A stretch of DNA of 64,000 bases from Jannaschia sp. S6380 (GTDB lineage Bacteria > Pseudomonadota > Alphaproteobacteria > Rhodobacterales > Rhodobacteraceae): assembly GCF_023015695.1 (NCBI RefSeq), contig NZ_JALKAS010000001.1, forward strand, positions 1,798,001-1,862,000. The letters are read 5' to 3'. The stretch's first letter is position 1. Every line of letters starts with the position of its first letter. Both the position numbers and the translations under genes were made by a program. The notes under the pieces are model-generated. The model was not told the DNA's origin and ran no database searches. It worked only from the letters and a program-made list of their open reading frames with translations. Positions 17,759 through 27,564 of the stretch are shown piece after piece.

Positions 17759-17954
17759 CTGGCGGCCTCCCTGCGGTTCGGATCAAGGTTTGCCGGATGG
17801 CGCGCAGGGGGGCAAGGGAATCGCCCGCGGGCCTGCCGCCAGCCTCACCCCGTGTCCGAATGGGCCCCGTCTTCGCGACCGACGGGGCGGGCCAAGGGCC
17901 CCGGGCAGCAAGGATACCTTCCCGTCCGCCCGGCCGATCGGAGGCGTTCGGATG

Positions 17955-18605
17955 TCAGCCGGGGTCGCGCGCGCGTTCGACCAGTTCCGCAACCCGCGGG
18001 CCGACCGCCTCGACGATCACCTCCACCCCTTCGCGGTTGGGATGTATCCCGTCGGGTTGCAGATAGCGTTGCCGGGCCGTCGCCAGATCGACCTCCGCCA
18101 ACAGGGGGGCAAGGAAGCTCGTCTCGTGCAGCGTGCCGTATTCGAACGCCAGATCGGGATACATCGCGTCGAAATCGGCCTTGAATGCGGGGCCGTAATT
18201 GCCCGGCGCCTCCAGCCCGATCAGGAGAACGGGCAGGTCGCGATCGCCTGCCACCTGCGACAGGATCGCATCCAGATTGGCGCGCGACGCCGACGGGGGC
18301 ACGCCGCGCAGCAGGTCGTTGCCGCCCAGCGCCACGATCATCGCGTCTGTCCCGTCGCTCAGCGCCCAGTCCAGCCGGGCCAACCCGCCGGCCGTCGTGT
18401 CGCCCGAGACGCCGGCGTTGACGATCGTCGCATCCACGCCGCTCGCGTCCAGCCATGCCTGGAGACGCGGCACGAACCCCTCGCCCTCGCGCAGGCCGTA
18501 GCCTGCGGTCAGGCTGTCGCCGAGCGCCACGACCTCGACGGTGTCGGCCCAGGCGGGGGCGGCCAGCAACAGCCCGGCTGCCAATAAGTGAACCGGCTTG
18601 TTCAT
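17955..18605 (-). CDS. Periplasmic arylesterase / acyl-CoA thioesterase I-like SGNH hydrolase
   Basis: A 216-aa exported GDSL/SGNH esterase of the TesA type. The signal peptide covers residues 1-20 (ending APAWA). The catalytic serine is in GDSLTAGYG (Ser31), block III is GGND, and Asp185/His188 complete the triad in DGIHPN. It hydrolyses short esters or acyl thioesters in the periplasm. It diverges from an ABC ATPase/permease pair; the same tesA | ybbA-ybbP neighbourhood occurs in E. coli, supporting a conserved link. The stretch 17759-17954 between it and glpK holds nothing I can identify. Confidence 0.92.
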   Translation of the reverse strand: MNKPVHLLAAGLLLAAPAWADTVEVVALGDSLTAGYGLREGEGFVPRLQAWLDASGVDATIVNAGVSGDTTAGGLARLDWALSDGTDAMIVALGGNDLLRGVPPSASRANLDAILSQVAGDRDLPVLLIGLEAPGNYGPAFKADFDAMYPDLAFEYGTLHETSFLAPLLAEVDLATARQRYLQPDGIHPNREGVEVIVEAVGPRVAELVERARDPG

Positions 18606-18657
18606 TCCCCGTAATACCCCATATCGAAGACGACCCGCCAACCCGAGGAGCTTCCCG

Positions 18658-19344
18658 ATGGTCCTGTCCCTGCGAGACGTCTCGCTGTCGCTGCAAGGAA
18701 ACGCGGGGATGGTCGACATCCTGCACGACATTTCGCTGGAGGTGGCCGCGCGGGAGACGCTGGGGCTGGTCGGTCCTTCGGGGTCGGGCAAATCGTCTCT
18801 CCTAATGCTCATGGGCGGGCTGGAACGCGCCACCGGCGGGCAGGTCTCGGCGCTGGGCCACGACCTGACGACGATGGACGAGGACGCGCTGGCCCGCTTC
18901 CGCAGGGAGCATATGGGGGTCGTGTTCCAGTCCTTCCACCTGATTCCGACGATGACCGCTCTCGAGAACGTCGCCACGCCGCTGGAACTGGCCGGCCAGT
19001 CCGATGCTTTCGACCGCGCCGCGGCCGAGCTTGAGGCCGTGGGGCTGGGCCACCGCACCGACCACTATCCGGCGCAGATGTCCGGGGGCGAGCAGCAGCG
19101 CGTGGCCCTGGCCCGCGCCGCCGCGCCCCGGCCCGACATCCTGCTGGCCGACGAGCCGACGGGGAACCTGGACCAGGCCACGGGCGAGGCGATCATGGAC
19201 CTGCTGTTCGGATTGCGCGACCGCCATGGCGCGACGCTGGTGCTGGTCACGCATTCGCCGGACCTCGCGGCGCGTTGCGACCGGACGGTGCGGCTGGTCG
19301 ACGGTCGACTGGAGAGCGAGATGCAGCAGGCGGCGGCGGAATGA
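18658..19344 (+). CDS. ABC transporter ATP-binding protein (YbbA-type)
   Basis: A 228-aa ATPase of the LolD/MacB-like family that energises a FtsX-type permease. Walker A is GPSGSGKSS (39-47), the signature is MSGGEQQRVA, and Walker B is ILLADEPTG. GAGGAG lies 7 nt before the ATG at 18658. It overlaps the permease gene by ATGA and diverges from the TesA-type esterase gene, the arrangement known for E. coli ybbA-ybbP and tesA. The transported substrate is not known for this family. Confidence 0.92.
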   Translation: MVLSLRDVSLSLQGNAGMVDILHDISLEVAARETLGLVGPSGSGKSSLLMLMGGLERATGGQVSALGHDLTTMDEDALARFRREHMGVVFQSFHLIPTMTALENVATPLELAGQSDAFDRAAAELEAVGLGHRTDHYPAQMSGGEQQRVALARAAAPRPDILLADEPTGNLDQATGEAIMDLLFGLRDRHGATLVLVTHSPDLAARCDRTVRLVDGRLESEMQQAAAE

Positions 19345-21863
19345 CCTGGTTCGCCAACGCCGCGACCATCGCGCGGCGGGAGTTGCGTGGCGGGCTGGCG
19401 GGGTTTCGCATCTTCCTGGCCTGCCTGGCGCTGGGCGTGGCGGCGATCGCGGCGGTTGGTTCGGTGCGCGTGTCGATCACCGACGGGCTGGCCCGCGAGG
19501 GGCGGACGATCCTGGGCGGCGATGTCGAGGTGGAATTCACCTACAGGCGCGCAGCGCCGGAGGAGCTGGCCTATCTGGAAGGGTTGGGGACCGTGTCCGA
19601 GGTCGTGGATTTCCGCTCCATGGCCGCAACCGGCCAGGGGGCGGAGGCCGAGCGGGCCCTGACGCAGGTCAAGGCGGTCGACGACCTCTATCCCTTGGTG
19701 GGCGAGGTGGAACTGGACCCCCCGGTTTCGCTGGCCGAGGCGCTGGAGGGTGACGGCATCGTCGCCCATCCGGTCCTGGCCGACCGGTTGGGTCTTTCGG
19801 TCGGGGACCCGCTCTGGCTGGGCACCAAGCGGTTCACGATCCGCGCGCGCCTGTTGCGCGAACCAGATGCGGGCGGGGCCGGATTCGGCCTCGGTCCGCG
19901 GACGATCGTGCGCACCGAGGCGCTGGCAGGGTCGGGCCTGCTGGCCGAGGGCAGCCTGTTCGACGGCGAGTACCGCATCGCCATCCCGGATGCCCCCGAC
20001 GAGACGCTGGACGCACTTCGCGACCGCACCGCCCAGACGTTCGAGGGCAGCGGCGCGCGCTGGCGCGACCGGCGCAACGCCGCGCCGCAGGTAGAGCGCT
20101 TCGTCGACCGTATCGGCAGCTTCCTCGTGCTTGTGGGGCTGGCGGGGCTGGCCGTCGGGGGCGTGGGTGTATCGGCGGCCGTGCGCGCCTATCTGGACCG
20201 CAAGACCGGTGTGATCGCCACGCTCAAGACGCTGGGGGCCGAGGGGCGGACGATCTTCGCCGCCTACCTGATGCAGATCGGCGTGCTGGCGGCGGTGGGC
20301 ATCGTGCTGGGGCTCGCCCTCGGCACGCTGATACCGCTTGCCGCCGGTCCGTTCATCCAGTCGCAGCTGCCCGTTCCGGTCGCCCTGGGCGTGCATGCCG
20401 GGCCCCTGGCAGAGGCGGCGGTCTACGGCGCGCTGACGGCGCTGATCTTCACGCTCTGGCCGCTGGCACGCACCGAACAGGTCCGCGCCGCCTCGCTGTT
20501 TCGCGACGCGTCCGGACCGGCGCGGGGGCGACCGCGGGGGCGGTATCTGGCGGCGCTCGCCCTGTCAGTCGTGCTGCTTGTGGCGGTGTCGGCCTGGCTC
20601 TCGGGCATTCCCACGCTCGCGCTCTGGTCGGCGGGCGGCATCGTCGTCGCGCTGGCGATCCTGGTGCTGGCTGCGCTTGGCGTGCGCCTGCTGTCGCGGC
20701 GACTGGCACGCACCGCGCTGGTCCGTGGCCGGCCGGCGCTGCGCCTCGCGCTCGGCTCGGTCGGCGGCCCGGGGGGCGAGGCGACGGCGGTCGTCCTGTC
20801 GCTGGGCCTGGGCCTGACGGTGCTGGCCGCCGTGGGCCAGATCGACGCCAATATGCGCGCCGCCATCGACCGTGACCTGCCCGAGGTCGCGCCCAGCTAT
20901 TTCTTCGTCGACATCCAGCCCGATCAACTGCCCGCCTTTCTGGACCGGGTTCAGGGCGACCCCGCCGTCAGCCGCGTCGACACCGCGCCGATGCTGGGTG
21001 GCGTCGTCACCTCGATCGCCGGGCGGCCCGCGTCGGAGTTCGACCATTGGGTCACGCGCGGCGACCGCCGGATCAGCTTCGCCGACACGCCCGGTGAAGG
21101 CACGCGCATCGTCGCGGGCGAGTTCTGGCCCGAGGGCTATGATGGTCCGCCGCAGGTCAGTTTCGCCCGCGAGGAGGCGGAGGAACTGGGCGTCGCGATC
21201 GGCGACACCGTCACGATGAACGTGCTGGGCCGCGACATCAGCGCGACCGTCACCTCGTTCCGCGAGGTTGATTTCTCCTCGGGCGGAATCGGCTTCGTCA
21301 TCGTGTTCAACCCGGCCGCCTTGCAGGGTGCGCCGCATACCTGGCTCTCGACGGTTTATGCCGAGGAGGAGGCCGAAGCGCAGATCCTGCGCGACGTGGC
21401 CGGCGACGCGCCGAATATCACCGCCATCCGCGTCCGCGACGCCATCGCGCTCGTGACCGAGGCGCTGTCGGCGCTGGCCGCCGCGACCAGTTGGGGCGCC
21501 GGCGCCACGCTCCTGACGGGGTTCGTCGTGCTGATCGGGGCGGCCGCCGCCGGGGAACGCGCGCGCGTGTTCGAGGCGGCGGTGCTCAAGACCGTCGGCG
21601 CCACCCGCGCCACCGTGCTGCGCAGCTTTGCGATCCGGTCCGCCCTGCTGGGCGCGGCTGCCGGGCTCGTCGCCATCATCGGCGGCGCGCTGGCCGGCTG
21701 GGGCATCATGCGGTTCGTGATGGATGCGCCCTATGCATTCGAGTGGATCTCGGCCACCGTCATCGTGCTGGGCGGCGCCCTGGCCACGCTGCTGGCGGGG
21801 CTGGCCTTCGCCTGGCGCCCGCTGGCGACCCGCCCCGCCCGGGTCTTGCGCGCGCAGGACTGA
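19341..21863 (+). CDS. ABC transporter permease with FtsX domains (YbbP-type)
   Basis: An 840-aa inner-membrane permease, partner of the preceding ATPase. One N-terminal helix (about residues 22-42) is followed by a long periplasmic domain and two FtsX-type four-helix modules (about residues 255-420 and 715-835), with an additional central helical stretch and second periplasmic domain. This double-module layout is typical of YbbP. The GTG/ATG choice is set by the ATGA overlap at 19341. It may act in lipid or lipoprotein handling at the envelope, but this is inferred from related FtsX-family systems. Confidence 0.88.
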   Translation: MTWFANAATIARRELRGGLAGFRIFLACLALGVAAIAAVGSVRVSITDGLAREGRTILGGDVEVEFTYRRAAPEELAYLEGLGTVSEVVDFRSMAATGQGAEAERALTQVKAVDDLYPLVGEVELDPPVSLAEALEGDGIVAHPVLADRLGLSVGDPLWLGTKRFTIRARLLREPDAGGAGFGLGPRTIVRTEALAGSGLLAEGSLFDGEYRIAIPDAPDETLDALRDRTAQTFEGSGARWRDRRNAAPQVERFVDRIGSFLVLVGLAGLAVGGVGVSAAVRAYLDRKTGVIATLKTLGAEGRTIFAAYLMQIGVLAAVGIVLGLALGTLIPLAAGPFIQSQLPVPVALGVHAGPLAEAAVYGALTALIFTLWPLARTEQVRAASLFRDASGPARGRPRGRYLAALALSVVLLVAVSAWLSGIPTLALWSAGGIVVALAILVLAALGVRLLSRRLARTALVRGRPALRLALGSVGGPGGEATAVVLSLGLGLTVLAAVGQIDANMRAAIDRDLPEVAPSYFFVDIQPDQLPAFLDRVQGDPAVSRVDTAPMLGGVVTSIAGRPASEFDHWVTRGDRRISFADTPGEGTRIVAGEFWPEGYDGPPQVSFAREEAEELGVAIGDTVTMNVLGRDISATVTSFREVDFSSGGIGFVIVFNPAALQGAPHTWLSTVYAEEEAEAQILRDVAGDAPNITAIRVRDAIALVTEALSALAAATSWGAGATLLTGFVVLIGAAAAGERARVFEAAVLKTVGATRATVLRSFAIRSALLGAAAGLVAIIGGALAGWGIMRFVMDAPYAFEWISATVIVLGGALATLLAGLAFAWRPLATRPARVLRAQD

Positions 21864-21874
21864 CGACGGAAATA

Positions 21875-21902
21875 GACCCGGACGTGGGGATACGTCCGGG
21901 TC
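21875..21902 (+). terminator. Strong hairpin after the YbbA/YbbP operon
   Basis: Eleven bases (21875-21885, GACCCGGACGT) pair perfectly with 21892-21902 (ACGTCCGGGTC) around a 6-nt loop, 12 nt after the permease stop. No T-run follows (GAACTTCAG), so it is either a Rho-assisted or U-less terminator, or an mRNA 3'-end stabiliser. Confidence 0.55.
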
Positions 21903-22053
21903 GAACTTCAGTGAATGGCTTCGGTGCTATGGGCTGCTCAAGCCTCGGGTGCGGACATGACCGGCGGGTGTGAAGGTCCGATGTCGGCAGGATGACGGCT
22001 CCATGACGCGTGGCTTCTTTCCCCCGCCCGTCCCACCCGCTAGCGTCCGGCCC

Positions 22054-22995
22054 ATGTGGCGTGCGCTTCTCTCCCGGCTGGTCTCGCTTCTGGCGTCGCT
22101 CGCGGTGGCCAGCGTGGTAATCTTCGTGATGCTGCAGGCCGTTCCGGGCGATCCGGCGGCGTTCATGCTGGGCCTGAACGCGCGCCCCGACACGGTGGCC
22201 GCCCTGCGCGCCGAACTGGGTTTGGAGGGGGCGCTGCCGGCGCGGTACCTGGCTTGGGTCGGCGGCATGCTGACGGGCGATTTCGGCACCTCCTACACCT
22301 ATCGCGTGCCGGTGGCGGGCCTGATCCGGGACCGGCTTCCCGTGTCGGCGCCGCTGGCCCTCTATGCGTTGATCCTGACGCTGCTGATCGCGATCCCGGC
22401 GGGCCTCGTCTCGGCGTCCCGGCGCGGCCGGGCGGCCGATTGGGGCGTCATGGGCGCCACCCAGCTGGGCATCGCGATCCCGAACTTCTGGTTCGCCATG
22501 CTGCTGGTGTCGGTCTTCGCGATCTCGCTGGGCTGGTTCTCGGCCGGCGGCTTCCCGGGCTGGTCGGACCCGCTGGCCGCGATCCGCGCCCTGACCTTGC
22601 CGGCAATCGCCCTTGCACTGCCGCAGGCATCGATCCTCGCGCGCGTGCTGCGGTCGTCGCTGCTCGATACGCTCGATTCCGACTACATCCGCACCGCACG
22701 TGCCAAGGGCCTTTCGCGGCGCGCGACCCTCGTGCGCCATGCGCTGCGCAACGCGGCCATCCCGGCGCTGACGATCCTGGGCCTGCAGTTCAGCTTCCTT
22801 CTCGCCGGCGCGATCATCATCGAGAACGTGTTCTTCCTGCCGGGTCTCGGCCGCCTGATCTTCCAGGGGATCACGCAGCGCGACCTGATCGTCGTCCAGT
22901 CGGTCACGATGCTGCTGGTCTTCGCCGTGATCGTCGTCACCTTCGCGGTGGAGCTGGCCTATGCCGCCGCCGATCCCCGGCTGCGCCGCAGATGA
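22054..22995 (+). CDS. Peptide/nickel-type ABC transporter permease (DppB-like)
   Basis: A 313-aa inner-membrane permease of the dipeptide/oligopeptide/nickel importer family. Six hydrophobic segments are visible, and the cytoplasmic coupling loop reads DYIRTARAKGLSRR, the EAA-type motif. The ATG at 22054 starts directly at the first helix; upstream in-frame starts add only polar residues. The DppC-like gene follows with an ATGA overlap. No substrate-binding protein gene lies on either side, which is unusual for this family. Confidence 0.9.
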   Translation: MWRALLSRLVSLLASLAVASVVIFVMLQAVPGDPAAFMLGLNARPDTVAALRAELGLEGALPARYLAWVGGMLTGDFGTSYTYRVPVAGLIRDRLPVSAPLALYALILTLLIAIPAGLVSASRRGRAADWGVMGATQLGIAIPNFWFAMLLVSVFAISLGWFSAGGFPGWSDPLAAIRALTLPAIALALPQASILARVLRSSLLDTLDSDYIRTARAKGLSRRATLVRHALRNAAIPALTILGLQFSFLLAGAIIIENVFFLPGLGRLIFQGITQRDLIVVQSVTMLLVFAVIVVTFAVELAYAAADPRLRRR

Positions 22996-23807
22996 GCTGG
23001 GCGTTCCGCTTCGGGTTGGCGCTGACGGCGCTGTTTCTGGCCGCCGCGGCGCTGGGGCTGATCTGGACGCCGCATCCGACGGATGTCGTGCGGGTCTCGG
23101 ATCGCACGCTGGGGCCGTCGGCGCTGCATCCGCTGGGCACCGATCACCTCGGGCGCGACATGCTGTCGATGCTGATGGCGGGCGCGCGAACTTCGATTGC
23201 GGTGGCCCTCGTGGCCGTGGGCATCGGCATGGGCGCGGGCGTGCCGCTGGGTCTGCTGGCGGCGGCGCGGCGCGGCGGATGGATCGACGAGGTCGTGATG
23301 CGCGGCAACGACCTGATCTTCGCCTTTCCGTCCCTGGTGATCGCCATCCTTATCACCGCCGTCTTCGGACCCTCGGCCGTCAACGCGATCCTCGCCATCG
23401 GCATCTTCAACATTCCCGTCTTCGCGCGCGTGTCGCGGGGTGGGGCATTGCCGCTCTGGACGCTGGACTACGTGATGGCCGCGCGCGTGGCCGGCAAGGG
23501 ACGCACACTGATTTCGACCCAGCACATCCTGCCCAACATCACCAACCTGCTGATCGTGCAGGCCACGATCCAGTTCAGCCTGGGCATCCTGGCCGAGGCC
23601 GCGCTGTCCTATATCGGCCTCGGCGCGCAGCCGCCGACGGCCAGCTGGGGCCGGATGCTGGCCGATGCCCAGACGATGATCCATACCGAACCGCAGCTTG
23701 CCATCCTGCCGGGACTGGCCATCGTGGGGATGGTCCTGGGGCTGAACCTGCTGGGCGACGGGCTGCGCGACATGCTCGACCCGCGCCTGCGCCGGGTGCG
23801 GATGTGA
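22992..23807 (+). CDS. Peptide/nickel-type ABC transporter permease (DppC-like)
   Basis: A 271-aa second permease of the importer. It has the N-terminal helix, the family segment HPLGTDHLGRDMLSM (about residues 46-60) and the coupling loop DYVMAARVAGKGRT. It overlaps the first permease gene by ATGA and the ATPase gene by GTGA, so the three are translated as one unit. The protein would form the heterodimeric membrane channel with the DppB-like protein. Confidence 0.92.
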   Translation: MSWAFRFGLALTALFLAAAALGLIWTPHPTDVVRVSDRTLGPSALHPLGTDHLGRDMLSMLMAGARTSIAVALVAVGIGMGAGVPLGLLAAARRGGWIDEVVMRGNDLIFAFPSLVIAILITAVFGPSAVNAILAIGIFNIPVFARVSRGGALPLWTLDYVMAARVAGKGRTLISTQHILPNITNLLIVQATIQFSLGILAEAALSYIGLGAQPPTASWGRMLADAQTMIHTEPQLAILPGLAIVGMVLGLNLLGDGLRDMLDPRLRRVRM

Positions 23808-25354
23808 GCGAACCGCGCCTGGGCATCGAAGGTCTGTCGCTGGCGATCCACGGAACGCCCGTCCTGCACGATCTCTCCCTGCGCGTCGATGCCGGCGAGA
23901 TCGTGGGCCTTGTGGGCGAATCGGGGTCGGGCAAGTCGATGACGGCACTGGCGGCCATCGGCCTGGCACCGGACGGCGCGCGCATGCAGGGCGCGATCCG
24001 GCTGGACGGCCGCGACCTGGCGCAACTGCCCGAACGGGAGTGGCTGGACATTCGCGGCCGCGAGATCGCGATGATCTTCCAGGAGCCGATGACCGCGCTG
24101 AACCCCGTCCATACCATCGGCGCGCAGGTGTCCGAGACGTTGCGCCTGACCGGCACGCCGCGCCCCGAGGCGGAGCGGATCGCACGTGACCGCCTGGACC
24201 GCGTCGGGCTGGAGGCGATCCCGCTGGACCGCTATCCCCATGAGCTGTCCGGCGGGCAGCGGCAGCGGGTCTGCATCGCGCTGGCCATCGCGCGCCGTCC
24301 CAGCCTTCTGATCGCGGACGAGCCGACGACCGCCCTGGACGTCACCACGCAGGCGCAGATCCTCGACCTGCTGGCCAAGCTCGTGCGCGAGGAAGGGATG
24401 TCGCTTCTGCTGATCACGCACGATCTGGGCGTTGTCGCCGGGCTGGCCGACCGCGTCGCGGTCATGAGGGACGGCGCCGTAATCGAGGCCGGGCGGACCG
24501 AGGCGTTGTTCCGCAACCACGCCCACCCCTACACGCGCGACCTGATCGCCGCGTCGCGCCCGTCGCCACGCCCGCCGCGCCCCTCCGCCGACGAGGACGT
24601 GCTGGCCGCGCGGGAGGTCGTGCGGGACTATGGCGCATTGCGCGCGGTCGATCTCGTCTCGCTGTCGCTACGCCGGGGCGAGAGCCTGGGGCTCGTGGGC
24701 GAGTCGGGCTGCGGAAAATCTACCCTGACGCGGGCGCTTCTGGGGTTGGAGCCGATCCAGGGCGGGGCGATCACCCTGCTGGGCCGCCCCGGCGGGACGG
24801 CGATGACCCGTGCGGACCGGGCGCGCATCAGCGTGGTGTTTCAGGACCCCTATGGCAGCTTCGACCCCCGCTGGACGGTCCGCCGCCTCGTGCAGGAGCC
24901 GTTCCACCTGACCGGCCGCCCCGCCGATGCCGACACCCGCGCCGCGCTGGCGCTGGCGGAGGTGGGCCTGTCGGAGGCGGATCTGACAAAGTACCCGCAC
25001 GAGTTCTCGGGCGGACAGCGCCAGCGCATCGCCATCGCCCGGGCACTGATCACCAAGCCCGACGTGCTGGTCCTCGACGAGGCGGTCAGCGCGCTGGACG
25101 TGCGTGTTCGCGCGCAGGTGCTGGCATTGCTGGCCGATCTGCAGGCGCGTCTGGGCCTGAGCTATCTGTTCATCACCCACGACCTGACCGTGGTGCGCGC
25201 GATCTGCGACCGGGTGCTTGTCATGCGGGCGGGACGGATCATCGAGGACGGGGCGGTCGGGCGCCTGTTCGACGCCCCCGCCACCGACTACACCCGGACG
25301 CTGATCGCCGCCGCACCGGCGATCCCCGACGGTTGGCTGGAGGCGCGGGCATGA
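23804..25354 (+). CDS. Fused dual ATPase of the peptide/nickel ABC importer (DppD-DppF type)
   Basis: A 516-aa protein with two complete ABC domains, replacing the separate DppD and DppF subunits. The first Walker A is GESGSGKS (39-46) with signature LSGGQRQRV; the second is GESGCGKS (299-306) with signature FSGGQRQRI. Both Walker B motifs end in DE (LLIADEP, VLVLDEA). The GTG at 23804 overlaps the DppC-like stop (GTGA) and gives [15 protein letters not shown], the correct domain start. It energises import of peptides, nickel or related solutes; the ligand cannot be assigned because no binding protein is encoded here. Confidence 0.92.
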   Translation: MSEPRLGIEGLSLAIHGTPVLHDLSLRVDAGEIVGLVGESGSGKSMTALAAIGLAPDGARMQGAIRLDGRDLAQLPEREWLDIRGREIAMIFQEPMTALNPVHTIGAQVSETLRLTGTPRPEAERIARDRLDRVGLEAIPLDRYPHELSGGQRQRVCIALAIARRPSLLIADEPTTALDVTTQAQILDLLAKLVREEGMSLLLITHDLGVVAGLADRVAVMRDGAVIEAGRTEALFRNHAHPYTRDLIAASRPSPRPPRPSADEDVLAAREVVRDYGALRAVDLVSLSLRRGESLGLVGESGCGKSTLTRALLGLEPIQGGAITLLGRPGGTAMTRADRARISVVFQDPYGSFDPRWTVRRLVQEPFHLTGRPADADTRAALALAEVGLSEADLTKYPHEFSGGQRQRIAIARALITKPDVLVLDEAVSALDVRVRAQVLALLADLQARLGLSYLFITHDLTVVRAICDRVLVMRAGRIIEDGAVGRLFDAPATDYTRTLIAAAPAIPDGWLEARA

Positions 25355-25812
25355 CCTTGCTGCATCTGTCGATCACGGCGCGGTCGCCGAAGGCCTTCGC
25401 CCGGACCGTCGCCCGCCTTCTCGGCGGCGAGGCCCTACCCTTTCCGCCCTGTCCCGGCGCCTGGATCGCCTTCGCCGACGCCGATGATGGCACCGCGGTG
25501 GAGGTCTATCCCGCCGGCACGCGCCTGAGCGCGGGACCCGAGGCGCTCGCCTTCAGCCCCGGCCCGCCTCGCCGTTCCACCGGGGCGACGCATTTCGCGA
25601 TCGCCTCGCCGCTGAAGGCCCAACAGATCCTCGACCTCGTCGAGGGTGTCGGCTGGACCGCGCGTCGTTGCGACCGGGGCCCGTTTTCCTGTCTCGAGGT
25701 GTGGACCGGCGAAGGGCTTCTGATCGAGGTTCTGGATTCCGGCATGCTGGCCGATTACCGCAAGGGCATGACGGCGGCGAACTGGCGCGCGATGTTCGGA
25801 ATGGAGGAATGA
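25351..25812 (+). CDS. VOC superfamily (glyoxalase-like) protein
   Basis: A 153-aa protein with the paired beta-alpha-beta-beta-beta modules of the vicinal oxygen chelate fold. Likely metal ligands are His5 (LLHLSI), Glu near residue 50 (AVEVYP), His in ATHFAI and Glu in LIEVLD, in the right spacing. It overlaps the ABC ATPase gene by ATGA and is followed after 1 nt by an aldehyde dehydrogenase gene. Gene order suggests that it acts with those genes, perhaps on an imported compound or a reactive aldehyde, but no specific reaction can be named. Confidence 0.72.
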   Translation: MTLLHLSITARSPKAFARTVARLLGGEALPFPPCPGAWIAFADADDGTAVEVYPAGTRLSAGPEALAFSPGPPRRSTGATHFAIASPLKAQQILDLVEGVGWTARRCDRGPFSCLEVWTGEGLLIEVLDSGMLADYRKGMTAANWRAMFGMEE

Positions 25813-25813
25813 C

Positions 25814-27244
25814 ATGACGATCTGGTTCGACACCGAGGAGATGCTGATCGGCGGCCGCTGGCTGCGCGCCGCCGATACGTTGACGCTGGAAGACCCCTCG
25901 ACGGGGGCCCCGCTGGCCGAGATCGCACGTGGTCAGGCCCGCGAGATCGATGCCGCCGTCGCCGCCGGGCACGCGGCACTGTCGGGCGAATGGGGCCGGA
26001 TGCCCGCCTTCGAGCGGGGCCGCATCCTGTCGCGACTCGGGGACCTCGTGCGGGCACGTGTCGAGGACCTGGCCGTGCTGGAGGCGATGGATGTCGGCAA
26101 GCCGCTGAAACAGGCGCGGGCCGACGCCGTGGCGCTTGCGCGATACCTGGAATTCTACGGCGGGGCCGCAGACAAGGTGCATGGGACGACGATCCCGTAT
26201 CTCGACGGCTACACCGTCTACACACTGCGACAGCCGCATGGGGTGACCGGCCATATCGTGCCCTGGAACTATCCGATGCAGATCATCGGCCGGTCGGTCG
26301 GCGCCGCACTTGCCATGGGCAACGCCTGCGTCCTGAAACCGGCCGAGGAAGCGTGCCTGACCGCGCTCGCCTTCGCGCGCCTCGCCTGCGAGGCGGGCCT
26401 GCCGCCCGGCGCACTGAACGTCGTTCCGGGCCTCGGGCCAGAGGCGGGCGCGGCCCTGTCCGCACATCCCGGCATCCACCACATCAGCTTCACCGGCTCC
26501 GTCGCGACCGGTGCCAACGTCCAGATGGCCGCGGGGGCGAACGTGGTCCCGGTCACGCTGGAACTCGGGGGCAAGTCACCGCAGATCGTCTTCGCCGATG
26601 CCGATCTCGACGCGGCGCTGCCATTCCTCGTCAACGCGGGCATCCAGAACGCGGGCCAGACCTGTTCCGCCGCGAGCCGCATCCTCGTCCACCGGGATGT
26701 GCATGACGACGTCGTCGCGCGGATGGCCGAACGCTACGCCGCGCTGCGCGTCGGGCCGGCGATGGACGACCTCGATGTCGGCCCCCTCATCTCGGCCCGC
26801 CAGAAGGCGATCGTCGAGGGGTTCCTCGACCGCGCCGACGGCCTGACGGTCGCGGCGCGCGGGCAGGTGGAAGGCACGGGCGGCCATTTCGTCGCCCCGA
26901 CCCTGCTGACCGGCGCGGATGCCGATCACCCGCTGGCCCAGGCCGAGATCTTCGGTCCGGTCCAGGTCGTCCTCCCGTTCGAGGACGAGGCCGAGGCCCT
27001 GCGCATCGCGAACGGCACCGATTACGGCCTGGTGGCCGGCGTCTGGACCCGCGACGGCGCGCGCCAGATGCGGATGGCGCGCGACCTGAGGGCCGGTCAG
27101 GTGTTCCTGAACAACTACGGCGCGGGCGGCGGGGTGGAGCTGCCCTTCGGCGGCGTCGGCAAGTCCGGGCACGGCCGCGAGAAGGGGTTCGAGGCGCTCT
27201 ACGGGTTGAGCCAGCTCAAGACCGTGGCGGCGCATCACGGCTGA
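25814..27244 (+). CDS. NAD(P)-dependent aldehyde dehydrogenase
   Basis: A 476-aa ALDH-superfamily enzyme oxidising an aldehyde to the acid. The catalytic cysteine is in NAGQTCSA (Cys284), the general base in LELGGKSP (Glu250), and the cofactor-binding PWNYPMQI and FTGSVATG motifs are present. The sequence is closest in feel to betaine/aminoaldehyde and general ALDHs, but the substrate is not fixed by visible residues. It starts 1 nt after the VOC gene and is the last gene of the ABC operon. It converges on a small DUF2798-like gene. Confidence 0.93.
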   Translation: MTIWFDTEEMLIGGRWLRAADTLTLEDPSTGAPLAEIARGQAREIDAAVAAGHAALSGEWGRMPAFERGRILSRLGDLVRARVEDLAVLEAMDVGKPLKQARADAVALARYLEFYGGAADKVHGTTIPYLDGYTVYTLRQPHGVTGHIVPWNYPMQIIGRSVGAALAMGNACVLKPAEEACLTALAFARLACEAGLPPGALNVVPGLGPEAGAALSAHPGIHHISFTGSVATGANVQMAAGANVVPVTLELGGKSPQIVFADADLDAALPFLVNAGIQNAGQTCSAASRILVHRDVHDDVVARMAERYAALRVGPAMDDLDVGPLISARQKAIVEGFLDRADGLTVAARGQVEGTGGHFVAPTLLTGADADHPLAQAEIFGPVQVVLPFEDEAEALRIANGTDYGLVAGVWTRDGARQMRMARDLRAGQVFLNNYGAGGGVELPFGGVGKSGHGREKGFEALYGLSQLKTVAAHHG

Positions 27245-27259
27245 CCAATCGGAAAGAAG

Positions 27260-27451
27260 TCACCTCTGGTCGAAATGCGTCGCGATGATCCGCTTGGCAT
27301 TCGGTACCACGATATAGGTGCTCAAAGGCACCGCCGGGATCGTCGTCACGAAGGTCCGCAGCCAGATCGTGAGGCCCGAATCTACCGTCAGGTAGGTCAT
27401 GATGGTAACGATCGGATAGACGCTGAGCCAGACCATCACCATCAACACCAT
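27260..27451 (-). CDS. Small two-helix membrane protein, DUF2798-like
   Basis: A 63-aa membrane protein with two hydrophobic helices (about residues 2-20 and 28-50). WLRTFVTTIPAVPLSTYIVVP in the second half, of which the WLR and final P-x-x-R pattern (VVPNAKR) are the most telling, resembles the DUF2798 family. The start may be the ATG at 27451 or one of the ATGs at residues 4 and 6; a short hairpin (GCGGT-GAA-ACCGC) lies just upstream. It converges on the aldehyde dehydrogenase gene. Function unknown. Confidence 0.6.
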   Translation of the reverse strand: MVLMVMVWLSVYPIVTIMTYLTVDSGLTIWLRTFVTTIPAVPLSTYIVVPNAKRIIATHFDQR

Positions 27452-27564
27452 GCGGTTTCACCGCTGGTGCGGATCGTTATCCGTCGTTATCTGGTCCGAA
27501 TCCGGCATCCGTCCGCTCTCCCGTTCGACCCGGGATCAAGCGGCGCCCCGCCCGAGTGTTCCGT

